Assembly (NCBI RefSeq): GCF_021155765.1 | Contig: NC_060116.1 | Coordinates: 14,198,001 to 14,262,000 of the forward strand | DNA from: Diprion similis | Lineage: Eukaryota; Arthropoda; Insecta; Hymenoptera; Diprionidae | DNA length: 64,000 nt | Direction: 5' to 3' | In this document: positions 27,386 through 38,852 of the stretch, piece after piece | Layout: each line of letters starts with the position of its first letter | Numbering within the stretch: the stretch's first letter is position 1 | Notes under the pieces: generated by a model | What the model saw: only the letters and a program-made list of their open reading frames with translations | Database searches by the model: none | What the model was told of the DNA's origin: nothing | Translations under genes and position numbers: made by a program

Positions 27386-29156
27386 TCAGACTCCAAGTCT
27401 GCTGAAGACCCCTGGCTTCACGAGTCTTTTTACAGTTGCAGTCTTGTTAAACGTTACTTGCTTTACTGGCGACAAGTTTGTCACACCGAGGCGGGCCTTT
27501 GCGGGCAATGCGGATGCTTGCTGCGAGGCTAGAGAATAAAATAAAGAAATCATTATCCAATTCCCTGATGAACTGAAGTAATCTCAAGATATAAGTCTAG
27601 AACACTCAATTACCTAGTTTGCTTGAAGTAGCGATCTTCCTTATGACTTTGGTAGTAGTAGGTGAGGGGTTGTTGATGGTAATTTTCTTATTGACTCTTA
27701 CCAACTGCTTTGCTTTCCCGAGAACAATTTTTTGTTTTTTTTCTTGGTCAGCTCGCATGGTGCCACCAGTAGGTTTTGAGGCCATCTTGACCACCTTCGT
27801 TGTTGTCAGAATTGTATTTCCCAGTCTTGTTGGAGAATTTTTCAAGATGCCAGGGGTTGCTGTGCTGTTTTTACCATTCTTCAGAATTCCAACGTAAGGT
27901 AGTTGTTCTTTTTTACCGTCTTTGTCTCCCAATCTGTTAAATACACTCGAATTTCTTTTGAACACCTCTTTTCCTAATCCTGTAACATTAAAGGTAGGTG
28001 TTGCCGTTTCTGCCAGGTTTGTCGTACTGGTAACAGAACTATCGCCAAGGCGATCAAACACTGTCCTTTTCTGTTCCAAAACTTTTTTCAATATCTTACG
28101 ACTTCTCAGTGTTGTACCTTTAGGCATTATTACTTTATATCCAACCTCATCTTCAGGTGCTATTTTTTTTGGACTATTATTATCCCAGTCTTCGTCGCTA
28201 GCTTCGCTTTCATAATCGTCGGAACACGAATCTAATTTTCTTTTAAGAGATACTTGGGGTTTTGGCTTTTCAATAATACGTGATACAATTTTAGCAGCTA
28301 CAGGTTTCTTTTTAGCCACAAGTGAGGAGGTCGTTGCTATATTCCCTGTGTTTTTCACTATTTTTGTAGCATTTTCTGGTTCTGTTTTGACTTTACCAGG
28401 TGTGGCACTTCTGGTCACCATTTTAATGGCTGGCTTTTTTAACACAGGCTTAGCTGTAACCTTTGACACTATCGAACCTTCAGAATCTACCAGAAACTTT
28501 TCACATGTGGTCTCCTCGACGACTTTTTTGGCATATCGCAAGATCGCTATCATATCTCCCATCAAAGTTATCCCCATTTCTTTCAGACTCGGCTTATCAA
28601 GATCCGGCAACATGTCCGGATGGATACGATTGTTCGAAAATACGACTGCATGTTTGGTTGCGACGTCTTGAGGGAAACCAGCTCCGATGAAGAACTTTAC
28701 CCAGTATGCTGCAAGCGGAGTGAAATTCAATGTTAGTTTATACGGTTCATTAATAAACTAAGGTAAAAGGGTAATGGGAGGAAAAATTCTTCTCTTCCTA
28801 ACCTCTAAGTGATACGTAACACAGCGTATGGTCGATTGTGTGACACGTTAACGTCCCTAATTCAAAGTTAAATAAATCACCAGAACCCCATGGTCATTCA
28901 AATAAAATGAGACGTCCACGTTGTTGTCTTATTTGTAAATCGTTTGGAAAACACGGGAGAAGAAAGTTGGAAATAAAATTATACAAATATGATAAATTTT
29001 GTCCCATAATAATCGAAGCGTAGACGAGTGGTTTGAAGAAATTTTTTCGTTCGATAAAAACATAGCGATCCTCAGAATCGGGACGAAGGAGAGAAAGGTC
29101 CAGCGGATTATCTGTAGGGAAATAAACAAATACGAACCTGACAGGGAGACGGCCAT
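27386..29156 (-). CDS. C19orf47: SAM-domain protein of the C19orf47 family
   Basis: An uncharacterised, conserved animal protein, probably nuclear by composition. Three exons, 29156-29138 (only 19 bases, MAVSLS plus one base), 28708-27614 and 27528-27386, join to 418 residues. A SAM-like domain spans about residues 7-70 (AYWVKFFIGAG, IHPDMLPDLD, LKEMGITLMGDMIAILRYAK). A Lys/Pro-rich disordered middle is followed by an acidic stretch, then YKVIMPKGTTLRSRKILK, which matches the human protein closely. The motif VF-x-RLG occurs three times: VFDRLG (about 223), VFNRLG (about 262) and VFSRLG as the very C-terminus (412-417). LPYVGILKNG also has a human counterpart. The open frame continues upstream of the 28709 acceptor as MNFTPLAA, but this is intron. 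Ligand and activity are unknown. The gene is head to head with Actn. Confidence 0.85.
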
Positions 29157-29570
29157 TTTGTAAATAGCAGTCAACGGTGGATGAATCGGTAAGCTCGCTC
29201 ACAGCCAGTAGTTTCGAAGCAATTCGATTAATCGAATCGAGGATCGATTCCACAATTCAGCGTGTACCAACCTGACCACAGCACACTTTGACAATCGCGC
29301 GCATTTGTGTATTCCTGAGTCCGGTGATGGGGGGCGCGTTGATTTTTCGTAAGCTTCTCGCGGCTTCAGGAGCAGAATTATTTTCGGTACGCGTGGGTGA
29401 GGGAGGTACGCCTCGATAGGCTTTCGCCCTGAGTTATTTTCGACACCTTTGCGCCAATATTCCCCGGCGTTGTTAAACCGGAGAGGGGTGTCGGTGAGTA
29501 GAAAAAAATAAGAACAGTCCACCGAGAATCGAGGAGTCAAGTCTTCTAGAGATATAGGATAGGGATTCGT
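29157..29570. promoter_or_regulatory. Probable divergent promoter between the C19orf47-type gene and Actn
   Basis: This 0.4-kb interval lies between the ATG of the minus-strand SAM-domain gene and the low-complexity leader of Actn. It is GC- and CpG-richer than surrounding intron sequence. No TATA box is evident, so dispersed initiation on both strands is likely. The exact start sites cannot be read from sequence alone. Confidence 0.4.
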
Positions 29571-30030
29571 GGTGTGTCGGTGTGTGTCGGTGTGTGTCGG
29601 TGTGTCGATGTGAGATACTTATTGCATTGCCCGCGGTATCGTCCGGTGGTGGGGTTCTCGTCGCTCGACGGCAGGCAGCGGCAGCGGCGGCTAAGGAGGT
29701 TAGAGTGGGGATAAGTTTTGTCAGGCAGTGGTCCGATTGTCAGATTCTAGGCAGAGGGGTCAGCGCGAGGGCAAACGACGACACGAAAGGTTTTCTGGGC
29801 TTGGCGGGTACGTTTTGAGCCGCCTATTTGTTTTGGTCAAGTTATTTTCGTACGTAGCGTTACGATTATTGTTATTTTCATTCTTATTCTTTTCCATTCT
29901 TTTTTTATTTTTTTTTTTCTTCTTCTTCTTTCATCGTTTTATTATCCCGCTCGTTCTCTTCTTCTCTTCGACTCTACTCTTTCGTTTTCTTCTTTCACTG
30001 TCGAAGTTCTCTGGTAGTTTAGCGACGTCA

Positions 30031-30060
<30 letters not shown>
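30031..30060 (+). repeat. (ACG)10 trinucleotide repeat
   Basis: Ten perfect ACG units occur directly upstream of the Actn start, in the probable 5' UTR. Confidence 0.95.
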
Positions 30061-30062
<2 letters not shown>

Positions 30063-30225
30063 TCATTGCTGAGAGCGAGAAGAGAACGAGTTTCGGTAGT
30101 TCGCTGTAACCGTTGCACGAACGTCCGTTCGGTTTTCCCAATATCTATTATCGGATATAAAGTGAAAAGTATCATCATCGTCATCACCTTCCACGTCGTG
30201 ATCATCGACACCATCATCATCATCA

Positions 30226-30227
<2 letters not shown>

Positions 30228-30256
<29 letters not shown>

Positions 30257-30262
30257 CTTCTT
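30228..30262 (+). repeat. (TTC)n trinucleotide repeat
   Basis: Eleven to twelve perfect TTC units end 32 bases before the Actn ATG. On the plus-strand RNA this is a continuous pyrimidine tract close to the initiation codon. Confidence 0.95.
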
Positions 30263-30294
30263 TACCCACGTTTACCTTTGAAGGGGCGTCAAGA

Positions 30295-30417
30295 ATGAAC
30301 GACATGGAGGCATATGGGGATGGGTACATGGAACCCGAGGAGGAGTGGGAACGCGAGGGTCTCTTGGACCCGGCCTGGGAGAAGCAGCAGAAAAAAGTGA
30401 GTCAATCAAATTCCAAC

Positions 30418-30463
<46 letters not shown>

Positions 30464-30591
30464 CCTTACATCTATCACATCTACCACCTCCTATAACTTT
30501 GTCGCGTGCGAGTCTTTTTTTATACCTATTCCTCTCTCGCGATCAGGCGCCGCGCGCGTTGCTTCGCCCGAAGAGAGAGCGAGAGCGACAA

Positions 30592-30626
<35 letters not shown>

Positions 30627-33600
30627 GAATGAATACTTACCTATGTAGCAGAGATATCTCGTCGAACTAGGAAGAGGAACGAACGTCTCTGTAGTATACA
30701 ACGTATGTCTCGTACCTCTCAACCTATGTATGTACAAACACCGCCACCGCATTCCTGTCTCTGCTCCTGCCCGTTCGTTGCTTCGACGCCACGGCCTCAC
30801 CCGTACTTACTTTTCTCGCTTGCGACACCGCGATTCGAGCTGCTCAAAGCGACGAACCTTCATCGGAGTTTACTTTTCTCCTTGCACATCCCTGTTAAAG
30901 GGGCTAATCCGTCGCGTTTTCCGTCGTTACGTCAAACCAAGAGCGCATACAGACAAGGCTCACAGATTCCTCCTCCCCCCTCCTGCTTCGCTGCTTCCTT
31001 CTCCTTCTTATTCATATTCTTATTCTTATTTTTATCTTTTTCTTCGATTTTGACCCACGTATAATACAAGCTATCGTGTCAGCAGTGCAACGCATTCAGC
31101 ATTGTTCCGTTCACCTCACCTCGGTCTACTTTATATCCATTTCGTTTCCGAACGACCCCCCGTCGTCATTTCGCACAGATATAGCAGAAAGCATCCACAC
31201 TGTAACAGCTTGTGTAACTTCAAGGGAACTGCACCTTATCGTTGGTCTAGGTTGGGTTAGGCTGGGTTATTTGCTTATCTGCGCTTTTCCTGTGTTTATA
31301 CTCGTCTCTTATATTCCTACGTAGGACAACCGTTTCGGGGGGTGATTCTAAGTCGTACGATTATGTAGAGTAATTAAGTGTGTATCTGGTATGCGCAGCA
31401 GGAATCTTGGATAATTAAAACTTGACGTTCTAATACGTTTCTATTACTATTGCTACTTTTACATCATTAGTAATCGATTGGGAAAATGGAACGTTTCTAT
31501 CGGTTGATATTATTCGCTCGGCATGCTATAGAAAATCGTTCTGGTTTCCTTTTTTTTCGGTAAAAATTTGGCAACCGGTCAAGAGTTTCTTCCAGGTCTA
31601 TACGGAATAGACCTTCAGATTATATTTTTGGATTTTATGACAGAAATAATCCTGCCTTGACTCACGATCAGAGGTGGAATGCTTGCTCGGTTTCGTTAAG
31701 AACCAAATGTGCGGCGTTTTAGTCGAATTGATGTACGTAATACTCGTGAAAAAATTCATTATTCGAACACTGCACATTGGATTACAATATTCTGACACGC
31801 ACAGTTTATACATGCTATACATTTATCTTGCACGTTATACTCGAGCCTTAAGAAAGATAGAGAGAGGGAGAAAGAGAGAGATTCTTTCGCCAAGCTTCAA
31901 ATGAAGACAATGATGTAACACTGGGTTAAGAAAACAAAAGTAAAGGAAAAGTAAAAAAAGAAAACGAAAAAGCGATCAATCACACATCTGTATAAACACG
32001 GTAAACGAGCGTTACGCCGTTTATTTTATAAACGATCCGTATAATTAATGCGTGAATATGGCGTTGAATAATTTCTGGTTCGGAGGCAGTTTATCATACT
32101 CAAATTATACATTTATTGAAGAAATTTTCAAATAAATACTCGTACGTGCATCACGTACCTACTCAATTTCTTACGATTCACGTCTTCGGTCTTTGTTCAA
32201 AGGTCGGCTATATAATCGGTCCAAAGGTCGTGCTACTGACATTAGAGAAACTCGTATAATTTTCTATTATAATAATATATATATATAATTACACGTTAAC
32301 TCGCCCAATCGGAATCTCGGGCAGGAAATAATTATTCTTTCGTAATTATACGAGATGATTGTGAACTTTGAATTGCGATCTTTTGATGATTCAAACGATA
32401 TTATTATATGTGTAACGTATATTGTTGTAATCGTTGGATTTCAGCGGAATTTCTTATTCAATGGAATATGTTTATTATATATATATATCTGTAAAATATT
32501 TCAACTCTAAAGTTACATTCCTTACAACGGCTGTTGTTCTCGTCACACGTATCCTGTGTGTGGTTTTACAGCATAATCACGTTTTACATCATTTATTCTA
32601 CTACTTCATAACACGCGAAAGAACTTACAGAGTGAGAAAGAGAGAGAGAGAGCGATTAGGTTATTTAAAAAAATTCCAAGAAGAAATTACTGCGCTGCGA
32701 TACTTCGTTTGCGTACCTACGTGAGGCTCGAAACTTAGGAGCTGCATCAATCGCTATGAAATATAATTTCCAATATTTTTTCATTTCCTTACCGTCATTA
32801 TTAATATATATTTGTAATCATAGTTCTGAACTGGATCAGTGTGCAAAATTCTTCCTTCTATAAAAGTTTTATCAAAATTTATGATTACTTCTTTTGTAGT
32901 TTCTCCTTATACGAATAAATAAACGAATAAAACAATAAGTTGAAATTTTATCCCAATGGCACGTGTATCGTGTCAAATAAATTTGCATCATTTCGTTTTT
33001 TTTTTGTTTTTTTTTTTTTACGAAAATTTGTTTTCAATTCACTTTAATCATTATTGACATCCATCGCTAAATCTGCATATTATTTTCTATGTCTTTCCAT
33101 CTCTTATGTTATTCCAATTCATGGGTAATGAGATTATCAGTGAGTGTTTGGATGCATTCCGCAGTTTAACGCTGCAGGATATTATTTTCGAGAAAAAACA
33201 AGCAGCGTGACCGATAAATAAATGGTGTTCAAAAACAAATAACGAATACTAATAATCCCATACAGGCTTGTATTAAACTTGTGTTGAAATACGGATTAAT
33301 ATATATCTATAATAACAAACGATGATCACGCCTCGCAATTTGTTTGAAACCAATTTTTTTTCAACCATCGTTCATCTCGATTATTCACCGCGGTGAAGGA
33401 AAGAGAGAGAGAGAGAGAAAGGCTTTTATCTTGGGAAATTAAAAAGAGAGATAGAAAAAGAGACGAGGGAGTAGAGAGGAAAGATCACGTTTAACTCGTT
33501 TCCCGTTTCACGAATATTTCGCCGCTTACTGTAGACAAAAAACGTCGTCGTCCGAGAAGCAGCGGCTATACATATATATATATTCTCGTGGAGAATGTTA

Positions 33601-33922
33601 TGTTTAATTGATTTTTTTAATCCCGAATCATTGACCTTTGGAACGGTTGAACGGCTTGCCTTCAGCAGGCCGTCGGCCAATATCGAAATTAAATCAGGGT
33701 CTGCCGTATGACCCACTCAACGGATGAAAAAAAGAAAAGAAACGAAAAGAAAAATAAAAAATTTCACGCAGCAATTAATTATTGTCCGATTCTACGTCTA
33801 TCATCGGTATGTTTGAGACATTTAACCGATCGTGTTTGCAGTTTTTCTTGCGGAGTCTATTTTCGTACAACCGCGTACGTGTAATTTGTCTGCGATAAAT
33901 AGCGATGCACGAATAGTTTGAG

Positions 33923-33956
<34 letters not shown>

Positions 33957-35583
33957 GGGGGGAGAGAGACAGAGAGAAAGAAATATTTTATGATATAATA
34001 TACGCGAATAGCAACGATCAGCTACTTACTTGTCGATCGGTGCTCGTTGATGATTTGGAACAATTTTCCCACGTGTTTTTTTTTTTATTTTTTTTATTTT
34101 TTTTTTTTGCCTCTCTTTCGCCTCTATTTATTAACACATTACGCACCAAACTGCACGTGTAGTTCTCAACATGTATTTACATATAGAGAGTGAGAGAGAG
34201 AGAGAGAGAGATATTTGCCGTATATTCGATGCGTTTTAAATAGTTTTAAAATGAAATGAAAAAAAATAAAAAAAATAAATCTCTTCACGTGAATCGATAA
34301 AACGTCGAAGACACTTAATCTCCTTACAAATTTTCTTTCTGTCGCATGGCTCTCCGTCTCACTCTCTCTCTCTTTCTCTCTCCTTTTTTTTTCATTTTTC
34401 TTTTACAAAGTAGTTTCCTTCAGGATCACTGCCCGAGACGGCATGTGTGAATCCCCTCTTCGAAAGTCGAAAAACACCAGAGACATCACTAGTCTCGTAT
34501 TATAGCTGTTTAAAAGTAAGTAGTGAACGTTGCCAAATAACGTGTCCCCCTCGCAAATGCTCGATATTTGTCAGTAGAGCACGTAATTATACTATCGACA
34601 CCACAACTGTTCGAACGGTTATAAATATTTTATTTTAAGAAAAAAGAAAAAAAAATTGATTTTTTTTTCTTTCTTTCTTTTTTTTTTTTTGTGTATAAAT
34701 AACGTTATTCGTTACCCCAAGTATCTGCCCATAATGTTTTATCGTATTATTATATTCATATAATATAAAACAAGCGCCAACACTGTTCTCTCTTTCTCTC
34801 TCTCTCTCTCACTTCTCTCTACATTTCCCAATCGTTGAGAATTTTTATTGACACACTCACACACACACACACATTATACTTCCCTTCTATTAAATCGGGT
34901 CAGAACAATATATCAACTAACATAATATCTATGTTGTTTCGCTCCGGTTTGTCGAAGGGAAAGAAGAGAAGAGAAAAAAAAAACTAGAAAAAAGATAAGG
35001 AAGAAGAAGCAGGGGATATATACGTATATATATATATATATATACCCACCCCCCTTCCCTTTCAGTCAATTTTAATCCTGGTGTCCCACTGCTGCAGGGT
35101 CGGTAAATTAATTTGAGAGTCTGTTACAGGCTATAATATCAGTATTAACATACTACAAAGTTGTGTCAAGAATTTAGACGCCACTATCGAACGATTCGTA
35201 AAACGAAACGTAGTGAAAAATATTTTTATACAGGAAATCACGACGCGAGACATCGAGCGATTTATTTCATTAAAAAGGTCAATGAATGTGATATTATAAT
35301 ATAAGAAAAGGTCATGTAAGTAGTCGAGCTGTGTGTCCGTGATATCTTTTTGACGATCCGCGCTGCTCCTTTCACGTCTTATGTGTCTCTATTATACGCA
35401 CCGTATACGAAGCCTCATCTGCTGACTGGGCCATATTATGCATGCATGCATGTATGTAATATTATTGAACCGGGTCTCAAGTTTCAACGTAACACGGACC
35501 GTACGTGGTGATCGTATTCATATTCACGTTTTATCCGTGGCATATATTATATATGGATGAAATATTGTATAATATGTGTGCAC

Positions 35584-35649
<66 letters not shown>

Positions 35650-38225
35650 TTAAATTATTTTCCCATGTGAAATTGGAATTTCATAAAAACAAGCTCACGA
35701 ATCTTTCGCCGTTAGATTTGTGGGTATGCTAATCTCTTTTCATAAACTTTACGTTACGCTGAGTTCTTATGGAGATTCTTATGCGTATGAATCTATTATG
35801 TACATGAGATAAAAATTTCGATATATGTTTCATAACTTTATTAGCTCGTGCAGGGTATTTCGTGTTATTATAATATAAAAATTATATGTTTATAATCCGT
35901 GTGTTATGCATTTATTTCAACGATTTTAAGAAATCGTTGTAGAAAAATGATGAGATCTTTAATTATACGGATGTATAATAATCACGTTCTACGATTTTTA
36001 ATGAAAAATATTTTTATAAGGTTTGTAAGGTTTAAGATCGCGATATGTGAGGTACTTCTGAGTAATGGGGACAACCGCTATATTCTTGGATTTATATTAC
36101 ACGGAAGTACAGTTTGTAATATATATTATGATCGTGTTATACTGTATCTGGATGCTCATTTCCTTCTGATATTAATGAAACGACGCGTACTTACAATTAG
36201 CATGCGTACATACACGTGACTCAAGCTTAGATATACATCATACACACGTCACCAAAACAGCACGAAAAAGAAATCGTGTAACTTTTTTCTCTCGTCGGAT
36301 GATTAAAATGAGGAATTCTAGAAAAGTTGAACTTGCAAAATCTGTGAGTTTCTTGATTCTGTATTAATTAACAGTTTACGAAACTTCCAGTAATCTTAAT
36401 GCTGCAAACAATGAGTTTTTCACAAAATTCGTTGATACGTGAAACATATATGAAGCTGAAGTTAGCAGCCAAACGTGTTAAACTTTTTGAAAATGTATAG
36501 AGTATTGGGGGTCGAGACATTTCAGAAAATAAAAATTTTTCGACTTCACTTCTTTATTCTAATGAAGTAAAATAAATTCAGCCTTGTATGAAACATTTGT
36601 ATACTACCAAGTAATTTGAACTGTAATTATTATATATCCAATGTGGTCTTATCGCCGACGGTTTACAATTCGTGACAATCGTGACCACGCGAGATATTGC
36701 AATTCGTGTATATCGTATCTACTTGCTGGACAGCCGTGTGAGTAATGCGAATATCACATCACATCGTTTTGCGGAAGTATTCAAGTATCAACCGCCTGAA
36801 TAAGCATCGCGGTGATATTTCGCGGAAATAGTGTGCACATCATCGTATACTTACGCGGTATATGAGTATGCGAAGTGATGAAAGAGAAATTCAAATGAGC
36901 ATGTATGAACGCATATAAGGTATGAGAGCAAGATGACGAAGGCAATCTTTATAACTACGGACGAAATTTTAATCATCTTATCTTTAGTGATATTCAAATG
37001 AAACTATTAAATATTCTCGTCTGCCTCTTTCCGTTTTTCACGCAGTGCAGATGATGCATGATTTTATATTTCGTAACAAAAATTTGTTTCTTGTTTTCTG
37101 GACGTAATAAATTAACTTGAAAATTTTCCAAAGATTATTGGTCATTTTTAAGGAATATTTTAAACCAAGCACAGCCTACGCAACTTTATATTTATATATG
37201 TGTAGATTAGAGATGAAAAGTACGGCTTATCTGAAATAAAAACTGGATTGTGTTTGAGTAAAGGAAATATGCGGAGATTGTTAGGAAATTGATTACATAC
37301 TTTTCGGTGTTGGAAAATTATTATTACACAACCTTATCGCTGTCACATGGCTGGTCGAAACTGGTGTAACGTTCTTAGCTTTGGAAAATAATTTTTACGC
37401 AATACCGGATGGCGATTATCGAATTAGATAAGCTCGAGAGGCGACAGGCTGTGTAATACAAATTCTAAAAATCGAAAAAATTGTGCAAAAATAACATCAA
37501 AGGAAGTAATCGCCCACACGAGACGGAATCGAGTCTCTCTAACGTATAAGTATATATCACTCGCTCACTCTCTCTCTCTTTCTCTGTTTTAATCGCTTCT
37601 TTTCCACCGATCGTCTAATTTTAGGATTATTTATTATAGATACGCATTGTATCATAAATCACGACCGCATGATGAATGACCGAAGAGGAGAGAAAGGTTT
37701 TCCTCTACGCTTTCCGCTCGATCTGTGATTCACGCCAATACGTCATTTTTATTTGTTCATTATATTATAATAATAGCTGCAGTTATTGTAAGAGATATGA
37801 AACGAAATGGTCCGTCGGGGTTAAAAATGAAGAAATTTAAAAATCTGAAACATCGAATGATTTTATTTCTGGCTCGGTGAAATTTCATCACTTTGATCTT
37901 TCTTTGTTTTGGATTTTCGATATTTTTACGTTTCGATTTCCTGTTATTCCGGTTTCCGGTTTCCGAGTAAACTACGCTACGCGAGTATATTTTGATTTTC
38001 AAAATTTCACCCCATCTAGACTTTATTCTTCCCAATTTTTCTTTATCGAAAGCTAAATCTTCGGAATCTTGAAACTTCGTTGTTTTGCAAAAGTCTGATT
38101 TCTTTATTTAAACTTACGCCTTTCAAATTTCGAACTTCAAACTCGACCCGAGACTATCAGCAGAATTCTTCCCTGTTTTTAGCTGCAGATTGGATTTGAC
38201 GTGAAGTCAAGTCGTATGACATACA

Positions 38226-38259
<34 letters not shown>

Positions 38260-38811
38260 CATATACACAGCAGTGGCAAGGGAGCGAACGAATTAGTCGT
38301 GGATGATTATTATGGCTTTGCGCCAAAGACTCATCGCTCCCACAAACCGCCGCTCCGCGTCTGTCTGCCCGCAGCGGATTGGCCGCAGGGAGCAAGCAGT
38401 ATTTCGGTTAACACACGAGCTCTCTGTAACCGTTTACGTAAAATGATGGGTGTTCTTTAACCGAGAATCAGCTGTGATACGAGAAAATTTCTGTGAACGC
38501 TGTTCGAGCCCTTAAAACGTCATTCCGCCGACTGACGTCATCGCCATTCACTAATTACAACGCATAACATTTTCTCCAATTCTTCGCTACGTTTTAGTGT
38601 TTCTATATACATATTTTTACACATGTTTTTAACCGCCGATGGAATCGCAACGCGTTTCAGGGTGGCCGACGACGACGTCGTTGCGTCGCGTCGCGTCGCG
38701 TTGCGTCCCGTTGCGTCATCAGGCCTAAAACCGGGGTCTAAAAGTGACGACTAACAAAAATACCTTTCAACGTCACCTCTCTCTTTCTCCCTTGTTCTCT
38801 CTTTATATTTT

Positions 38812-38852
<41 letters not shown>

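Larger units (their letters stand above)
29571..30294 (+). other. Actn: Actn 5' leader region with clustered short tandem repeats
   Basis: The sequence upstream of the Actn ATG is unusually repetitive: a 10-base TGTGTGTCGG unit at about 29571-29606, T/TTC-rich tracts at 29876-29940, (ACG)10 at 30031-30060, a (CAT)n tract at about 30211-30224 and (TTC)11-12 at 30228-30262. No splice acceptor with a good context was seen between the repeats and the ATG, so at least the last few hundred bases are probably transcribed 5' UTR. The long acidic open frame antisense to the (TTC) tract is an artefact of the repeat. Confidence 0.5.

Noticed and set aside
27619-28671. Three long plus-strand frames
   Set aside because: Antisense shadows of the Lys/Thr-rich C19orf47-type exon; hydrophobic by complementarity and not conserved.
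28711-28730. MNFTPLAA as the start of the C19orf47-type protein
   Set aside because: A consensus acceptor at 28709-28710 and a better matching upstream micro-exon show these codons are intronic.
30063-30329. Minus-strand frame rich in Glu and Asp
   Set aside because: It is the complement of the (TTC)n, (CAT)n and related repeats in the Actn leader and has no conserved sequence.
35505-35732. Frame containing a run of over twenty Phe codons
   Set aside because: Created by the 63-base poly-T run.
38334-38395. Possible microRNA precursor in the GC-rich hairpin segment
   Set aside because: Pairing is short and interrupted, with competing small palindromes; it lacks a long uniform stem, so it was kept only as part of the regulatory island.
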